NCBI GenBank assembly: GCA_026415275.1
Contig: JAOAHK010000065.1
Span: 1 to 5,556, forward strand
DNA from: Anaerolineales bacterium
Lineage (GTDB): Bacteria > Chloroflexota > Anaerolineae > Anaerolineales > UBA4823
Direction of reading: 5' to 3'
Length of the DNA stretch: 5,556 nucleotides
How positions within the stretch are numbered: position 1 is the stretch's first letter; every line of letters begins with the position of its first letter. Below the pieces are notes generated by a model. That model was not told the origin of the DNA and made no database searches. It was given only the letters and a program-made list of their open reading frames with translations. This document shows positions 1 to 5,556 of the stretch, in pieces. Made by a program: the position numbers and the translations under genes.

Positions 1-653
1 AATTTAGTGTGATCAACGACTAGAATTACTTTTCTGCCAATTTGAATAATAGCCCGGTCTGTCATTGTTTCAGGTAAATAGTCGTTGGTCAAGCCATGGG
101 TCAAGCTGATGGCACGAGCACCCATGATGACTTGATCTACATTAATTTCCTTCAAGGCTAACTCTGTAATATGACCGATAAAAGAAAGTTCGCTTCTGCG
201 GAATAAACCGCCAATGACCACCAATGTGATATCTTGGACATCCGATAAGATGTTGACCACAGGTAAGGAATTGGTCACTACGGTTAGGCTCTTCCGCTCG
301 CGGAGATTTCTGGCTACTTCGAGGACAGTACTGCCACTGCCAAGAAAAATCGTTGAGCCATCTGAAACTAAATTTGCTGCGGCAATCCCAATCTGCCTCT
401 TCTCTTCTCCCTGTTCATCCTGCCGTTGAAGAATAGGCATTTCAGGAGGAGCGGAACTAACCACAATCGCCCCGCCGTGCACCCGCTGGATTCTCCCTTG
501 ATTGGCTAGAACCTCTAAATCCCGCCTTGCGGTTGCCTTGCTGATCGAAAAGACATCACACAGGTCGTTGACCGTAACCCGCTTTTGGCGAGCGATCAGT
601 TGAACGATCTGTTCCTGACGTTCAACATTGGAGAGATTTTCCAAATCGCTCAT
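1..653 (-). CDS. DeoR-family transcriptional repressor of sugar metabolism (C-terminus cut off by window edge)
   Basis: The minus-strand reading gives 217 codons plus two bases before the window edge. The N-terminus (about residues 10-62) is a DeoR winged helix-turn-helix: an RQEQIVQLI helix, VTVNDLCDVFSIS, then TARRDLEVL and the diagnostic RVHGGA at 57-62. From about residue 85 it is a DeoRC sugar-phosphate sensor domain (KRQIGIAAANLV, FLGSGST at 103-109, VVTNSLPV at 125-132, VDHTK at the edge). Family members are usually about 250-260 residues, so some 35-40 are missing. ATG at 651-653 is preceded by a purine-rich AAGAG about 10 bases upstream; an in-frame TTG lies two codons earlier, and an in-frame stop just beyond it limits any extension. 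It is divergent from the kinase and GatZ-like genes, and probably represses them and itself until a phosphorylated sugar binds. The effector is not visible from sequence. Confidence 0.93.
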   Translation of the reverse strand, partial: MSDLENLSNVERQEQIVQLIARQKRVTVNDLCDVFSISKATARRDLEVLANQGRIQRVHGGAIVVSSAPPEMPILQRQDEQGEEKRQIGIAAANLVSDGSTIFLGSGSTVLEVARNLRERKSLTVVTNSLPVVNILSDVQDITLVVIGGLFRRSELSFIGHITELALKEINVDQVIMGARAISLTHGLTNDYLPETMTDRAIIQIGRKVILVVDHTK

Positions 654-715
654 ATCCAATCGCTCTTATGGTATAATCGCTCATTAATAAATCATAAACG
701 ATAGTAATCGCTCAT
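644..715. repeat. Direct repeats of AATCGCTCAT at 31-bp intervals, likely DeoR-type operator array
   Basis: Three exact copies of the 10-mer AATCGCTCAT start at 644, 675 and 706, which is 31 bp apart each time (about three helical turns, so the same face of the DNA). A near-copy, AATCGCTCTT, starts at 658. The first copy overlaps the start codon of the DeoR gene; the others sit on or next to the promoters of both strands. Many DeoR-family repressors bind several direct or inverted repeats in a divergent promoter region, often with looping or cooperative binding. That this array is the operator of the adjacent repressor is inferred from position alone. Confidence 0.7.
667..677 (+). promoter_or_regulatory. 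Predicted extended -10 promoter for the kinase-gatZ operon
   Basis: TATGGTATAAT at 667-677 matches the extended -10 pattern TRTGnTATAAT perfectly; no good -35 box lies upstream, which extended -10 promoters can tolerate. The start would fall near 684, giving a leader of about 108 bases before the kinase ATG at 792. The element lies between repeat copies at 658 and 675, the latter overlapping the -10 box. A second candidate, TATACT at 770-775, has a poor -35 and would leave almost no leader. Confidence 0.45.
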
Positions 716-744
716 ATTAAACCATAAAATTCGTTAAATTTCAA
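716..744 (-). promoter_or_regulatory. Predicted sigma70-type promoter of the DeoR-family gene
   Basis: On the minus strand TTGAAA (739-744) is separated by exactly 17 bp from TTTAAT (716-721), close to the consensus -35 and -10 boxes. The expected transcription start falls near 709, inside the fourth operator-like repeat (706-715). A repressor bound there would block its own gene, consistent with autoregulation. Confidence 0.6.
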
Positions 745-791
745 GAGTTTTTTTTCGTCTTTTTGGGTTTATACTCTCCTAAGGGCGCAAG

Positions 792-1721
792 ATGAAAGAA
801 AAAACCATTGACATTCTCATCCCCGGCGAAATTAACCCTGACCTTATTCTCAACGACCCCAATCTCGAACCTCGCTTCGGTCAGCAGGAAGTGTTGGTGC
901 AAGATTTCGAGATGACCATCGGTTCTTCCTCGGCGATCTTCGCTTGCGGCGCAGCTCGACTGGGCCTCAAAACTACCTTGATTGGTGTGGTGGGAGACGA
1001 TCCCCTGGGCAGGTTTATGCAGGATGCTTTGCGCCAACGCGGTGTAGATATTTCCTCCATCATCCTTCACCCTCAACAAAAAACCGGCGTGAGCGTGATC
1101 TTGAATCGCGGCAGCGACCGCGCCATCCTAACCTATTTGGGGTGCATCGATGCCCTCACGGCCGACCAAATTCCCGACCCTTTGCTTGCTCAAGCGCGCC
1201 ATCTTCATGTTTGTAGCATTTTTCTCCAGAGCCGTTTGCGCCCAGGATTGCCCTCACTCTTCCGCCGCGCCCACAACTTCGGTGTAACGATCTCCCTTGA
1301 TACCAATTGGGATCCCAGCGACAACTGGGAGGGCATTCTTGACTTGCTTGCGCTGGTGGATGTGTTTTTGCCCAACGAACAAGAAGCTCTGGCTATCGCC
1401 GCCTCCTCTGAACTTTCGATTGCGTTGGATGTGCTTGTTCAGAGGTGTCCATTGGTTGTTGTCAAACGGGGCAAGGACGGCGCTATTGCCCGCCGAGATG
1501 GCGAAACCGTTATCGCACCGGCGCTGCCCGTACGCGTCGTAGATACGGTGGGCGCCGGAGACTCTTTCGATGCTGGCTTTTTGTACGGCTATTTGGCGGG
1601 CTTTCCCTTGAAAAAATCCCTTGAACTCGGCATTGCTTGCGGTTCACTCTCCACCCGTGCCGCCGGCGGGGTGAACGCCCAACCCACTCTCGAGGAGGCA
1701 TTGCAGTATGTTTCTGGATGA
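792..1721 (+). CDS. PfkB-family carbohydrate kinase (ribokinase superfamily), probably a ketohexose or hexose-phosphate kinase
   Basis: This 309-residue cytoplasmic kinase would transfer phosphate from ATP to a sugar. It has the ribokinase-like N-terminal strand with GEINPD at 12-17, the sugar-site and first-signature region at about 43-75 ([16 protein letters not shown], then GVVGDDPLG), the VVKRGKDGA strand, and the PfkB signature 2 [13 protein letters not shown] at 251-263 that carries the anion hole and the catalytic base Asp257. Length is normal for the family. The first signature has GSSSA where many members have GGxxxN, so sugar contacts may differ. The ATG at 792 follows a modest AAGGG at 781-785. 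The stop overlaps the downstream GatZ-like start by 14 bp, so the two are translated together. Pairing with a GatZ homologue and a DeoR regulator suggests tagatose or a related ketose, or its 6-phosphate, as substrate. The family also includes fructokinases, KDG kinases and nucleoside kinases, so the substrate is inferred. Confidence 0.9.
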   Translation: MKEKTIDILIPGEINPDLILNDPNLEPRFGQQEVLVQDFEMTIGSSSAIFACGAARLGLKTTLIGVVGDDPLGRFMQDALRQRGVDISSIILHPQQKTGVSVILNRGSDRAILTYLGCIDALTADQIPDPLLAQARHLHVCSIFLQSRLRPGLPSLFRRAHNFGVTISLDTNWDPSDNWEGILDLLALVDVFLPNEQEALAIAASSELSIALDVLVQRCPLVVVKRGKDGAIARRDGETVIAPALPVRVVDTVGAGDSFDAGFLYGYLAGFPLKKSLELGIACGSLSTRAAGGVNAQPTLEEALQYVSG

Positions 1722-2997
1722 AGTGGTTTCCGCCCAACATCGCGGCATCGCCCTCGGCATCCCTTCGATCTGCTCTGCCCATCCCTGGGTTTTGCGAACC
1801 GCCATGCGCGCCTACGCTCACCACGAAAAACCCCTGCTCATCGAATCGACTTGTAACCAAGTCAACCAAGAAGGCGGCTATACCGGCATGACACCGGCAG
1901 ACTTTGTGAATTATGTCGTCTTTCTCGCCGATCAAGAGGGTTTCCCAAGGGAGCGTCTTCTGCTGGGCGGTGACCATCTCGGACCTTACCCGTGGCGAAG
2001 CGAGAAAGCAGAGCAAGCTATGACAAAAGCCGAGCAGCTTGTCCGCAGTTCTGTCCAAGCCGGTTATCAAAAGATCCATCTCGATGCCAGCATGCCCTTA
2101 GGGGATGACGATCCCACCGCGCCTTTGCCCCTCGAAGTCATTGCCGAACGCACAGCCCGCTTAGCTTTGGCAGCCATTCAAGCTGCCCCGCATCAAGAAA
2201 CGCGCCATCGTCTGCGCTTCGTGATCGGCTCCGAAGTGCCTCCCCCAGGGGGATCACCCTTAGAAGAGCAAGGCGTAGCGGTGACAGATGTCTCCAATGT
2301 GCAAGAGACCCTCTCTGCCGTTCAATTTGCTTTCCGAAAAGCCGGCCTCGAGAACTTACTTGAGCAAGTGATTGCCTTGGTTGTTCAGCCCGGCGTGGAA
2401 TTTGGCGATGATTTTATTTTTGATTACCAAGCCCAAAATGCCCAACCCTTAGTCCGCTGGATCGAGACACAGCCATCGTTAGTCTTTGAAGCGCACTCAA
2501 CCGATTATCAGACGCGAGAGAACCTGCGTGCGCTAGTCCGTGATCACTTCGCTATCCTCAAAGTCGGTCCGGCGCTGACCTTCGCTTTTCGGCAGGCGAT
2601 ATTCGCCCTCGCTCATATCGAAGAACATCTCTGTCCCCCCGAAGACCAGTCTTATCTTTTGCCGGCAATCGAACAGGCGATGTTGGCAAATCCTCATTAT
2701 TGGAAAAGTTATTACAGCGGAACGCCAACCGAACAAGCCATCAAGCGCAAATTCAGCCTGAGTGACCGCATTCGTTACTATTGGAGCGACTCGTCCATCC
2801 AAACCGCTTTGGAGAAACTGCTGAGCAATCTTGAGGGCAAGCACATCCCGATCGGTTTGCTTCAGCAATACTGCCCCCATCTGGCAGGGTTTGGACAAAA
2901 CCCTAGCCCACCCCTCTTGCCGCATCGGATCATTGAGGCTTCGATCTGCGCTGTGCTCGATGACTATCAGGCAGCCTGCTGGGGTACCGAACTTTAG
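1708..2997 (+). CDS. GatZ/KbaZ-like protein: tagatose-bisphosphate aldolase non-catalytic subunit family, possibly a hexulose-6-phosphate 4-epimerase
   Basis: This 429-residue TIM-barrel protein matches the length of E. coli GatZ and KbaZ (about 420-426). Recognisable blocks are GIPSICSAHPWVLRTA (17-32), the hallmark LIESTCNQVNQEGGYTGM (44-61), GGDHLGP (87-93), KIHLDASM (122-129), IGSEVPPPGG (173-182), FEAHSTDYQT starting at about 260, and LKVGPALTFAFR (284-295). Classical GatZ supports the catalytic aldolase GatY; no GatY-like gene is seen here. Homologues from Anaerolinea and other thermophiles have been described as fructose-6-phosphate/tagatose-6-phosphate 4-epimerases, which would let this protein work alone downstream of the kinase; that assignment is from memory of the family and is not provable from sequence. 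A strong GAGGAGG at 1692-1698, nine bases before the ATG, supports the start. It lies within the end of the kinase gene, indicating an operon with coupled translation. Confidence 0.88.
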   Translation: MFLDEVVSAQHRGIALGIPSICSAHPWVLRTAMRAYAHHEKPLLIESTCNQVNQEGGYTGMTPADFVNYVVFLADQEGFPRERLLLGGDHLGPYPWRSEKAEQAMTKAEQLVRSSVQAGYQKIHLDASMPLGDDDPTAPLPLEVIAERTARLALAAIQAAPHQETRHRLRFVIGSEVPPPGGSPLEEQGVAVTDVSNVQETLSAVQFAFRKAGLENLLEQVIALVVQPGVEFGDDFIFDYQAQNAQPLVRWIETQPSLVFEAHSTDYQTRENLRALVRDHFAILKVGPALTFAFRQAIFALAHIEEHLCPPEDQSYLLPAIEQAMLANPHYWKSYYSGTPTEQAIKRKFSLSDRIRYYWSDSSIQTALEKLLSNLEGKHIPIGLLQQYCPHLAGFGQNPSPPLLPHRIIEASICAVLDDYQAACWGTEL

Positions 2998-3024
2998 CAG
3001 TTTTCAAAGGAGCGATGTACAGGA

Positions 3025-3053
3025 TTGTCAGCCAATTCAGGTAGTGGTAGAAT
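3025..3053 (+). promoter_or_regulatory. Predicted sigma70-type promoter of pdxS-pdxT
   Basis: TTGTCA at 3025-3030 and TAGAAT at 3048-3053 are separated by exactly 17 bp, and a TGG precedes the -10 box. Transcription would start near 3060, giving a leader of roughly 48 bases. This makes the vitamin B6 genes a unit separate from the upstream sugar operon, although no clear terminator is seen after the GatZ-like gene. Confidence 0.65.
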
Positions 3054-3078
3054 GAAGAAAAATCAAGAGTAAAATATT

Positions 3079-3099
3079 GAGTCGGTAAGACTCTGGAGG
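3079..3099 (+). promoter_or_regulatory. Small inverted repeat followed by the pdxS ribosome binding site
   Basis: GAGTC (3079-3083) and GACTC (3089-3093) are perfect inverted arms around a five-base loop, ending one base before the strong GGAGG at 3095-3099, which is eight bases from the pdxS ATG. A five-pair stem this near the ribosome binding site could modulate initiation but could equally be chance. The ribosome binding site itself is clear. Confidence 0.4.
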
Positions 3100-3107
3100 T
3101 TTAAGGT

Positions 3108-3995
3108 ATGGAACAGCAAGTAGCAACATTTACTGTCAAAAAAGGCTTAGCCCAAATGCTCAAGGGCGGCGTGATCATGGATGTGGTGACACCTGAACAC
3201 GCCCGCATCGCCGAGGATGCCGGTGCAGTGGCGGTGATGGCACTGGAACGTGTCCCGGCGGATATTCGCGCTCACGGCGGCGTGGCACGCATGAGTGATC
3301 CAGAATTGATCTTAAAGATTATGGATGCCGTCTCCATCCCGGTCATGGCAAAATGCCGCATTGGTCATTTTGTCGAAGCACAAATTTTGTAAGCCATCGG
3401 CATTGACTACATTGATGAATCCGAGGTGTTGACGCCAGCCGACGAAGCGCATCACATTAACAAACACCTCTTTAAGGTGCCGTTTGTGTGCGGCTGCCGC
3501 AATTTAGGTGAAGCTCTGCGTCGCATCGGCGAAGGTGCTGCTATGATCCGCACCAAAGGAGAAGCTGGCACCGGCGATGTGGTCGAAGCCGTGCGCCATG
3601 CGCGAGCTGTGTTGGGCGAAATTCGGCGTCTGCAAACCATGGCAGAAGAAGAAGTGATGGCCTACTCTAAAGAAATCGGCGCACCCTATGAATTGGTCAT
3701 GGAAACGCGTAGTTTGGGACGCTTGCCGGTGGTGAACTTTGCCGCAGGTGGCATCGCTACCCCTGCGGATGCTGCCCTGATGATGCAACTGGGCATGGAT
3801 GGTGTCTTTGTCGGTTCGGGCATCTTCAAGTCTGGCGATCCAGCAAAACGAGCTGCCGCGATTGTCAAAGCAGTCACCCACTACAATGACCCCTACATTC
3901 TCGCCGAAGTCAGTCGCAACCTAGGTGAACCGATGGTTGGGCGACAGATCTCATCTATCCCTGAAGCGGAGTTGATTGCTGGACGTGGCTGGTAA
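3108..3995 (+). pseudogene. pdxS: Pyridoxal 5'-phosphate synthase subunit PdxS, interrupted by an in-frame TAA at codon 95
   Basis: PdxS builds pyridoxal 5'-phosphate from ribose 5-phosphate, glyceraldehyde 3-phosphate and ammonia supplied by PdxT. The whole frame is 295 codons plus the natural stop, normal for the family, and ends in the typical AGRGW. Visible are the early [17 protein letters not shown] block with Asp25, [16 protein letters not shown] with the Schiff-base Lys82, [28 protein letters not shown], and [11 protein letters not shown] with the second essential Lys150 (equivalent to Asp24, Lys81 and Lys149 of Bacillus PdxS). The frame is broken by TAA at 3390-3392, where homologues have Glu in the ILEA[IL]G stretch; GAA to TAA is a single G-to-T change. 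Pieces are 3108-3392 (94 residues) and 3393-3995. The second piece lacks Asp25 and Lys82, and its first possible restart (GTG 3426) has no proper ribosome binding site, so neither fragment alone should be active. No other damage is seen, so recent mutation or a sequence error is likely. Confidence 0.92.
3390..3392 (+). other. Premature TAA stop codon inside pdxS
   Basis: This codon lies between TTG (Leu94) and GCC (Ala96) and is in the same frame as the conserved coding on both sides. There is no insertion or deletion around it. The family residue at this place is Glu, so the change is consistent with one substitution at position 3390. Confidence 0.9.
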
Positions 3996-4587
3996 ACTAT
4001 TACGGATTGGTGTTCTTGCTTTACAAGGAGATTTTGCCGAGCACATCGCCATGCTGCGCCGCTTGGGTGTTGAAGCAGTCGAAGTGCGCCTTGCTGAACA
4101 ACTAGATGGCTTGGATGGCCTGATCATGCCTGGCGGCGAATCGACCACCTTTGGCAAGCTGGCAAGTGATTTTGGATTGATCGAACCGTTACGGAAATTC
4201 GGACTTCAAAAGCCAATATGGGGCACTTGCGCAGGAGCGATTTTCCTTTCTAAAGACGCTCATCGGGATCAACCTCTATTGAAGTTGATGGACATCACCG
4301 TTGAGCGCAATGCTTTTGGCCGTCAGGTCGCCAGTTTTGAGGTTGATTTGGATGTTCCAGCGCTCAAGGCAGTTAGCGATGATGATGTGCCCTTTCATGC
4401 GATCTTCATCCGCGCGCCCTTGATCGATAGCGTGGGTGAAGGTGTGCAAGTGTTAGCTCGCTTGGAGGATGGGCGCATTGTCGCAGCACAACAAGGTCAC
4501 TGGTTGGCAACCTCGTTTCACCCGGAACTCACTGGTGACCCGCGTTTTCATCAGTACTTCTTGCGCCTAACGAGCGCGCAAAAATGA
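3985..4587 (+). CDS. pdxT: Pyridoxal 5'-phosphate synthase glutaminase subunit PdxT
   Basis: PdxT hydrolyses glutamine and channels ammonia to PdxS in the cytoplasmic 12+12 PLP synthase complex. With the GTG start the protein is 200 residues, close to the 196 of Bacillus PdxT. Visible are [13 protein letters not shown] near the N-terminus, IMPGGESTT, the nucleophile elbow GTCAGA with Cys82, and SFHPELTGD with His179 and Glu181, which complete the class I glutamine amidotransferase triad. No ATG exists upstream of the conserved start. GTG at 3985 and TTG at 3976 are the only sensible choices, both inside the end of pdxS; GGAG at 3968-3971 is 13 bases from the GTG and 4 from the TTG, so the choice is uncertain. 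Overlap with pdxS (stop at 3993-3995) implies translational coupling, so the premature stop in pdxS could also lower PdxT output. Confidence 0.93.
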   Translation: MAGKLLRIGVLALQGDFAEHIAMLRRLGVEAVEVRLAEQLDGLDGLIMPGGESTTFGKLASDFGLIEPLRKFGLQKPIWGTCAGAIFLSKDAHRDQPLLKLMDITVERNAFGRQVASFEVDLDVPALKAVSDDDVPFHAIFIRAPLIDSVGEGVQVLARLEDGRIVAAQQGHWLATSFHPELTGDPRFHQYFLRLTSAQK

Positions 4588-4639
4588 CCGTTGCTGCAGC
4601 AGGTTGCCATCCTTTTGCGAGCTCGGCAACTCTTTAGCG

Positions 4640-5556
4640 ATGAGCATTCGTCCTTTTGATTGGCGTGATTTGTTCGCCTTCCACCGATGGCGAGGGGAAT
4701 GCATTTACTTGCATAGCGCCTGGGTGCTGACGCGCGGTCCCCTTTCTATGCCAAGTGCCATGCTTTCGAGCTTGACCTCTGCGAGTGGCTTGGTCACTGC
4801 CGTCTATCAGACAGGGAATGGTGGTTTGCCCCTGATCGGACAAGCTTTCCAAAACAGTGGTGATGCCTGGGCTCATCTGCTCTTCCTCACGCCATCTCAA
4901 GCGATCAACGCGGTTAGTCTGGCTGGCTTACACGAGCATTTCGCCCAGGTGGTTACTGCGCGGGGCGCGTTGCGTTTTCTGGCAGATCTCGACGAACAAT
5001 CGCCTGCCTACGAAGTTTTGCGTCAAGTGGGCTATGCGGTTTATTCTCGCCAACGCGTTTGGCAGTTGCCTAAAGAGACAGCAAAAACCAACAGCGCTCA
5101 GAGCAGCGGCTGGCGCATGGCGGCTGAAAATGATCTGATCCCCATCCGGAACCTTTATCATAACATTGTGCCGCCTCTGGTGCAGCAAGTTGAGCCACCC
5201 CCAACCACACCGTTGCGCGGTTTAGTTTATCAGATGAAAGACTCCTTGCTGGCTTATGTAGATCTGCGTTACGGACAACGGGGCATCTGGGTACAACCGC
5301 TCTTTCATCCCGACCTTCAGAATCTGAATACGGTGTGGAGCGAACTCCTTCAGCAAGTGCCTTATCGATTTGCGCGTCCTGTTTATGTATGCGTGCGCTC
5401 GTATCAAGCTTGGTTGGAAACGGTATTTGAAAGTTTAGGCGCCAATCCTGGTCCGCAGCAAGCGGTGATGGTCAAGCACCTCAGCGTTGCGCGGCGGGCT
5501 GTGCAGCCCTTTGCCATCCCCCTGATGGAAAGCGGCCAAGCGGAGGTTTCGGCGCC
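4640..5556 (+). CDS. Uncharacterised protein with GNAT-like features, possibly two tandem acetyltransferase-like domains (runs off the right edge)
   Basis: The frame is open for 305 codons and two further bases to the window end, with no stop, and its codon use looks like real coding. I do not recognise a named family with confidence. Residues 1-33 (RPFDWRDLFAFHRWRG, then LTRGP), a hydrophobic strand near 77-84 (AWAHLLFL) and TARGALRFLADLDEQSPAYEVLRQVGYAVYSRQRVW (106-141, in which a 'changed gene product next to a GF/GY-Y-Q-W' ending recurs) resemble the helix and last strands of GNAT N-acetyltransferases. After a Gln/Ser/Pro-rich linker near 148-157, residues about 158-280 (MAAENDLIPIRNLYHNIVP, then GIWVQPLFHPD, then VFESLGANPG) could be a second, diverged copy. 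No clear acetyl-CoA loop (Q/RxxGxG/A) is present, so catalysis is uncertain. ATG at 4640 was chosen; TTG at 4604 would add 12 residues, and neither has a strong ribosome binding site. It begins 52 bp after pdxT, probably in the same transcript. No signal peptide or membrane segment is seen. Confidence 0.72.
   Translation, partial: MSIRPFDWRDLFAFHRWRGECIYLHSAWVLTRGPLSMPSAMLSSLTSASGLVTAVYQTGNGGLPLIGQAFQNSGDAWAHLLFLTPSQAINAVSLAGLHEHFAQVVTARGALRFLADLDEQSPAYEVLRQVGYAVYSRQRVWQLPKETAKTNSAQSSGWRMAAENDLIPIRNLYHNIVPPLVQQVEPPPTTPLRGLVYQMKDSLLAYVDLRYGQRGIWVQPLFHPDLQNLNTVWSELLQQVPYRFARPVYVCVRSYQAWLETVFESLGANPGPQQAVMVKHLSVARRAVQPFAIPLMESGQAEVSA

Noticed and set aside
214..429. A 71-codon plus-strand open frame
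   Set aside because: It lies antisense within the DeoR-family gene, whose minus-strand translation shows clear family motifs; the plus-strand product is low-complexity Ser/Arg-rich and looks like nothing.
739..765. T-rich run between the divergent genes as a possible terminator
   Set aside because: No stable GC-rich stem precedes the T-run on either strand, and no gene ends there.
1510..2079. A 189-codon minus-strand open frame
   Set aside because: It is antisense to the end of the kinase and start of the GatZ-like gene, both of which have strong motifs, and has no recognisable domain.
3006..3044. AAAGGAG followed by a nine-codon open frame at ATG 3015 before pdxS
   Set aside because: Spacing to the ATG is only two bases, the frame is tiny, and it overlaps the predicted -35 box, so it would not be in the pdxS transcript.
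3426..3995. Independent gene starting at GTG 3426
   Set aside because: It is the rest of pdxS after the premature stop: same frame, continuous family homology, no ribosome binding site of its own, and missing Asp25 and Lys82.
4584..4637. ATG overlapping the pdxT stop (ATGA) opening a 17-codon frame
   Set aside because: It ends at TAG 4635-4637 after a short Ala/Ser-rich peptide with no recognisable features; the long frame from 4640 is the real gene.
4888..5188. Open frames in other frames over the last gene (minus 4928-5188 and plus 4857-5138)
   Set aside because: They are frame shadows of the continuous open frame from 4640, without ribosome binding sites or motifs.

Overview
The window looks like a chromosomal stretch from a free-living bacterium, most likely an Anaerolineae-type Chloroflexota. 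This is an inference from the gene types and protein flavour, not from a marker gene: a GatZ-like protein next to a PfkB kinase, a pdxS-pdxT pair of the DXP-independent vitamin B6 pathway, and a GNAT-like protein of unknown role. There are no rRNA or tRNA genes, no insertion sequences and no CRISPR repeats.

Left part (1-2997): a divergent sugar-catabolism locus. A DeoR-family repressor (minus strand, its C-terminus cut by the window edge) faces a PfkB-family sugar kinase and a GatZ/KbaZ-like protein. These two overlap by 14 bp and are surely co-transcribed. The 138-bp divergent gap carries three exact copies of a 10-mer (AATCGCTCAT) spaced exactly 31 bp apart, plus a near-copy. They abut or overlap a convincing promoter on each strand, which makes them a good candidate operator for the DeoR protein. 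The likely job of the pair is kinase phosphorylation of a ketohexose such as tagatose, followed by action on the hexulose phosphate by the GatZ-like protein.

Middle part (2998-4587): a separately promoted vitamin B6 unit, pdxS then pdxT, encoding the synthase and glutaminase halves of pyridoxal 5'-phosphate synthase. A near-consensus promoter (TTGTCA, 17 bp, TAGAAT) sits in the 110-bp gap before pdxS. The striking feature is an in-frame TAA at codon 95 of pdxS, exactly where the family has a Glu codon (GAA). The frame is otherwise intact and well conserved from start to natural stop, so this is a single-base nonsense change: a recent mutation, a strain polymorphism or an assembly/sequencing error. 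pdxT overlaps the end of pdxS and uses a non-ATG start.

Right part (4588-5556): after 52 bp, an open frame continues past the right edge. It encodes a protein of at least 305 residues with weak resemblance to the GNAT acetyltransferase fold, perhaps two such domains; its substrate cannot be told.
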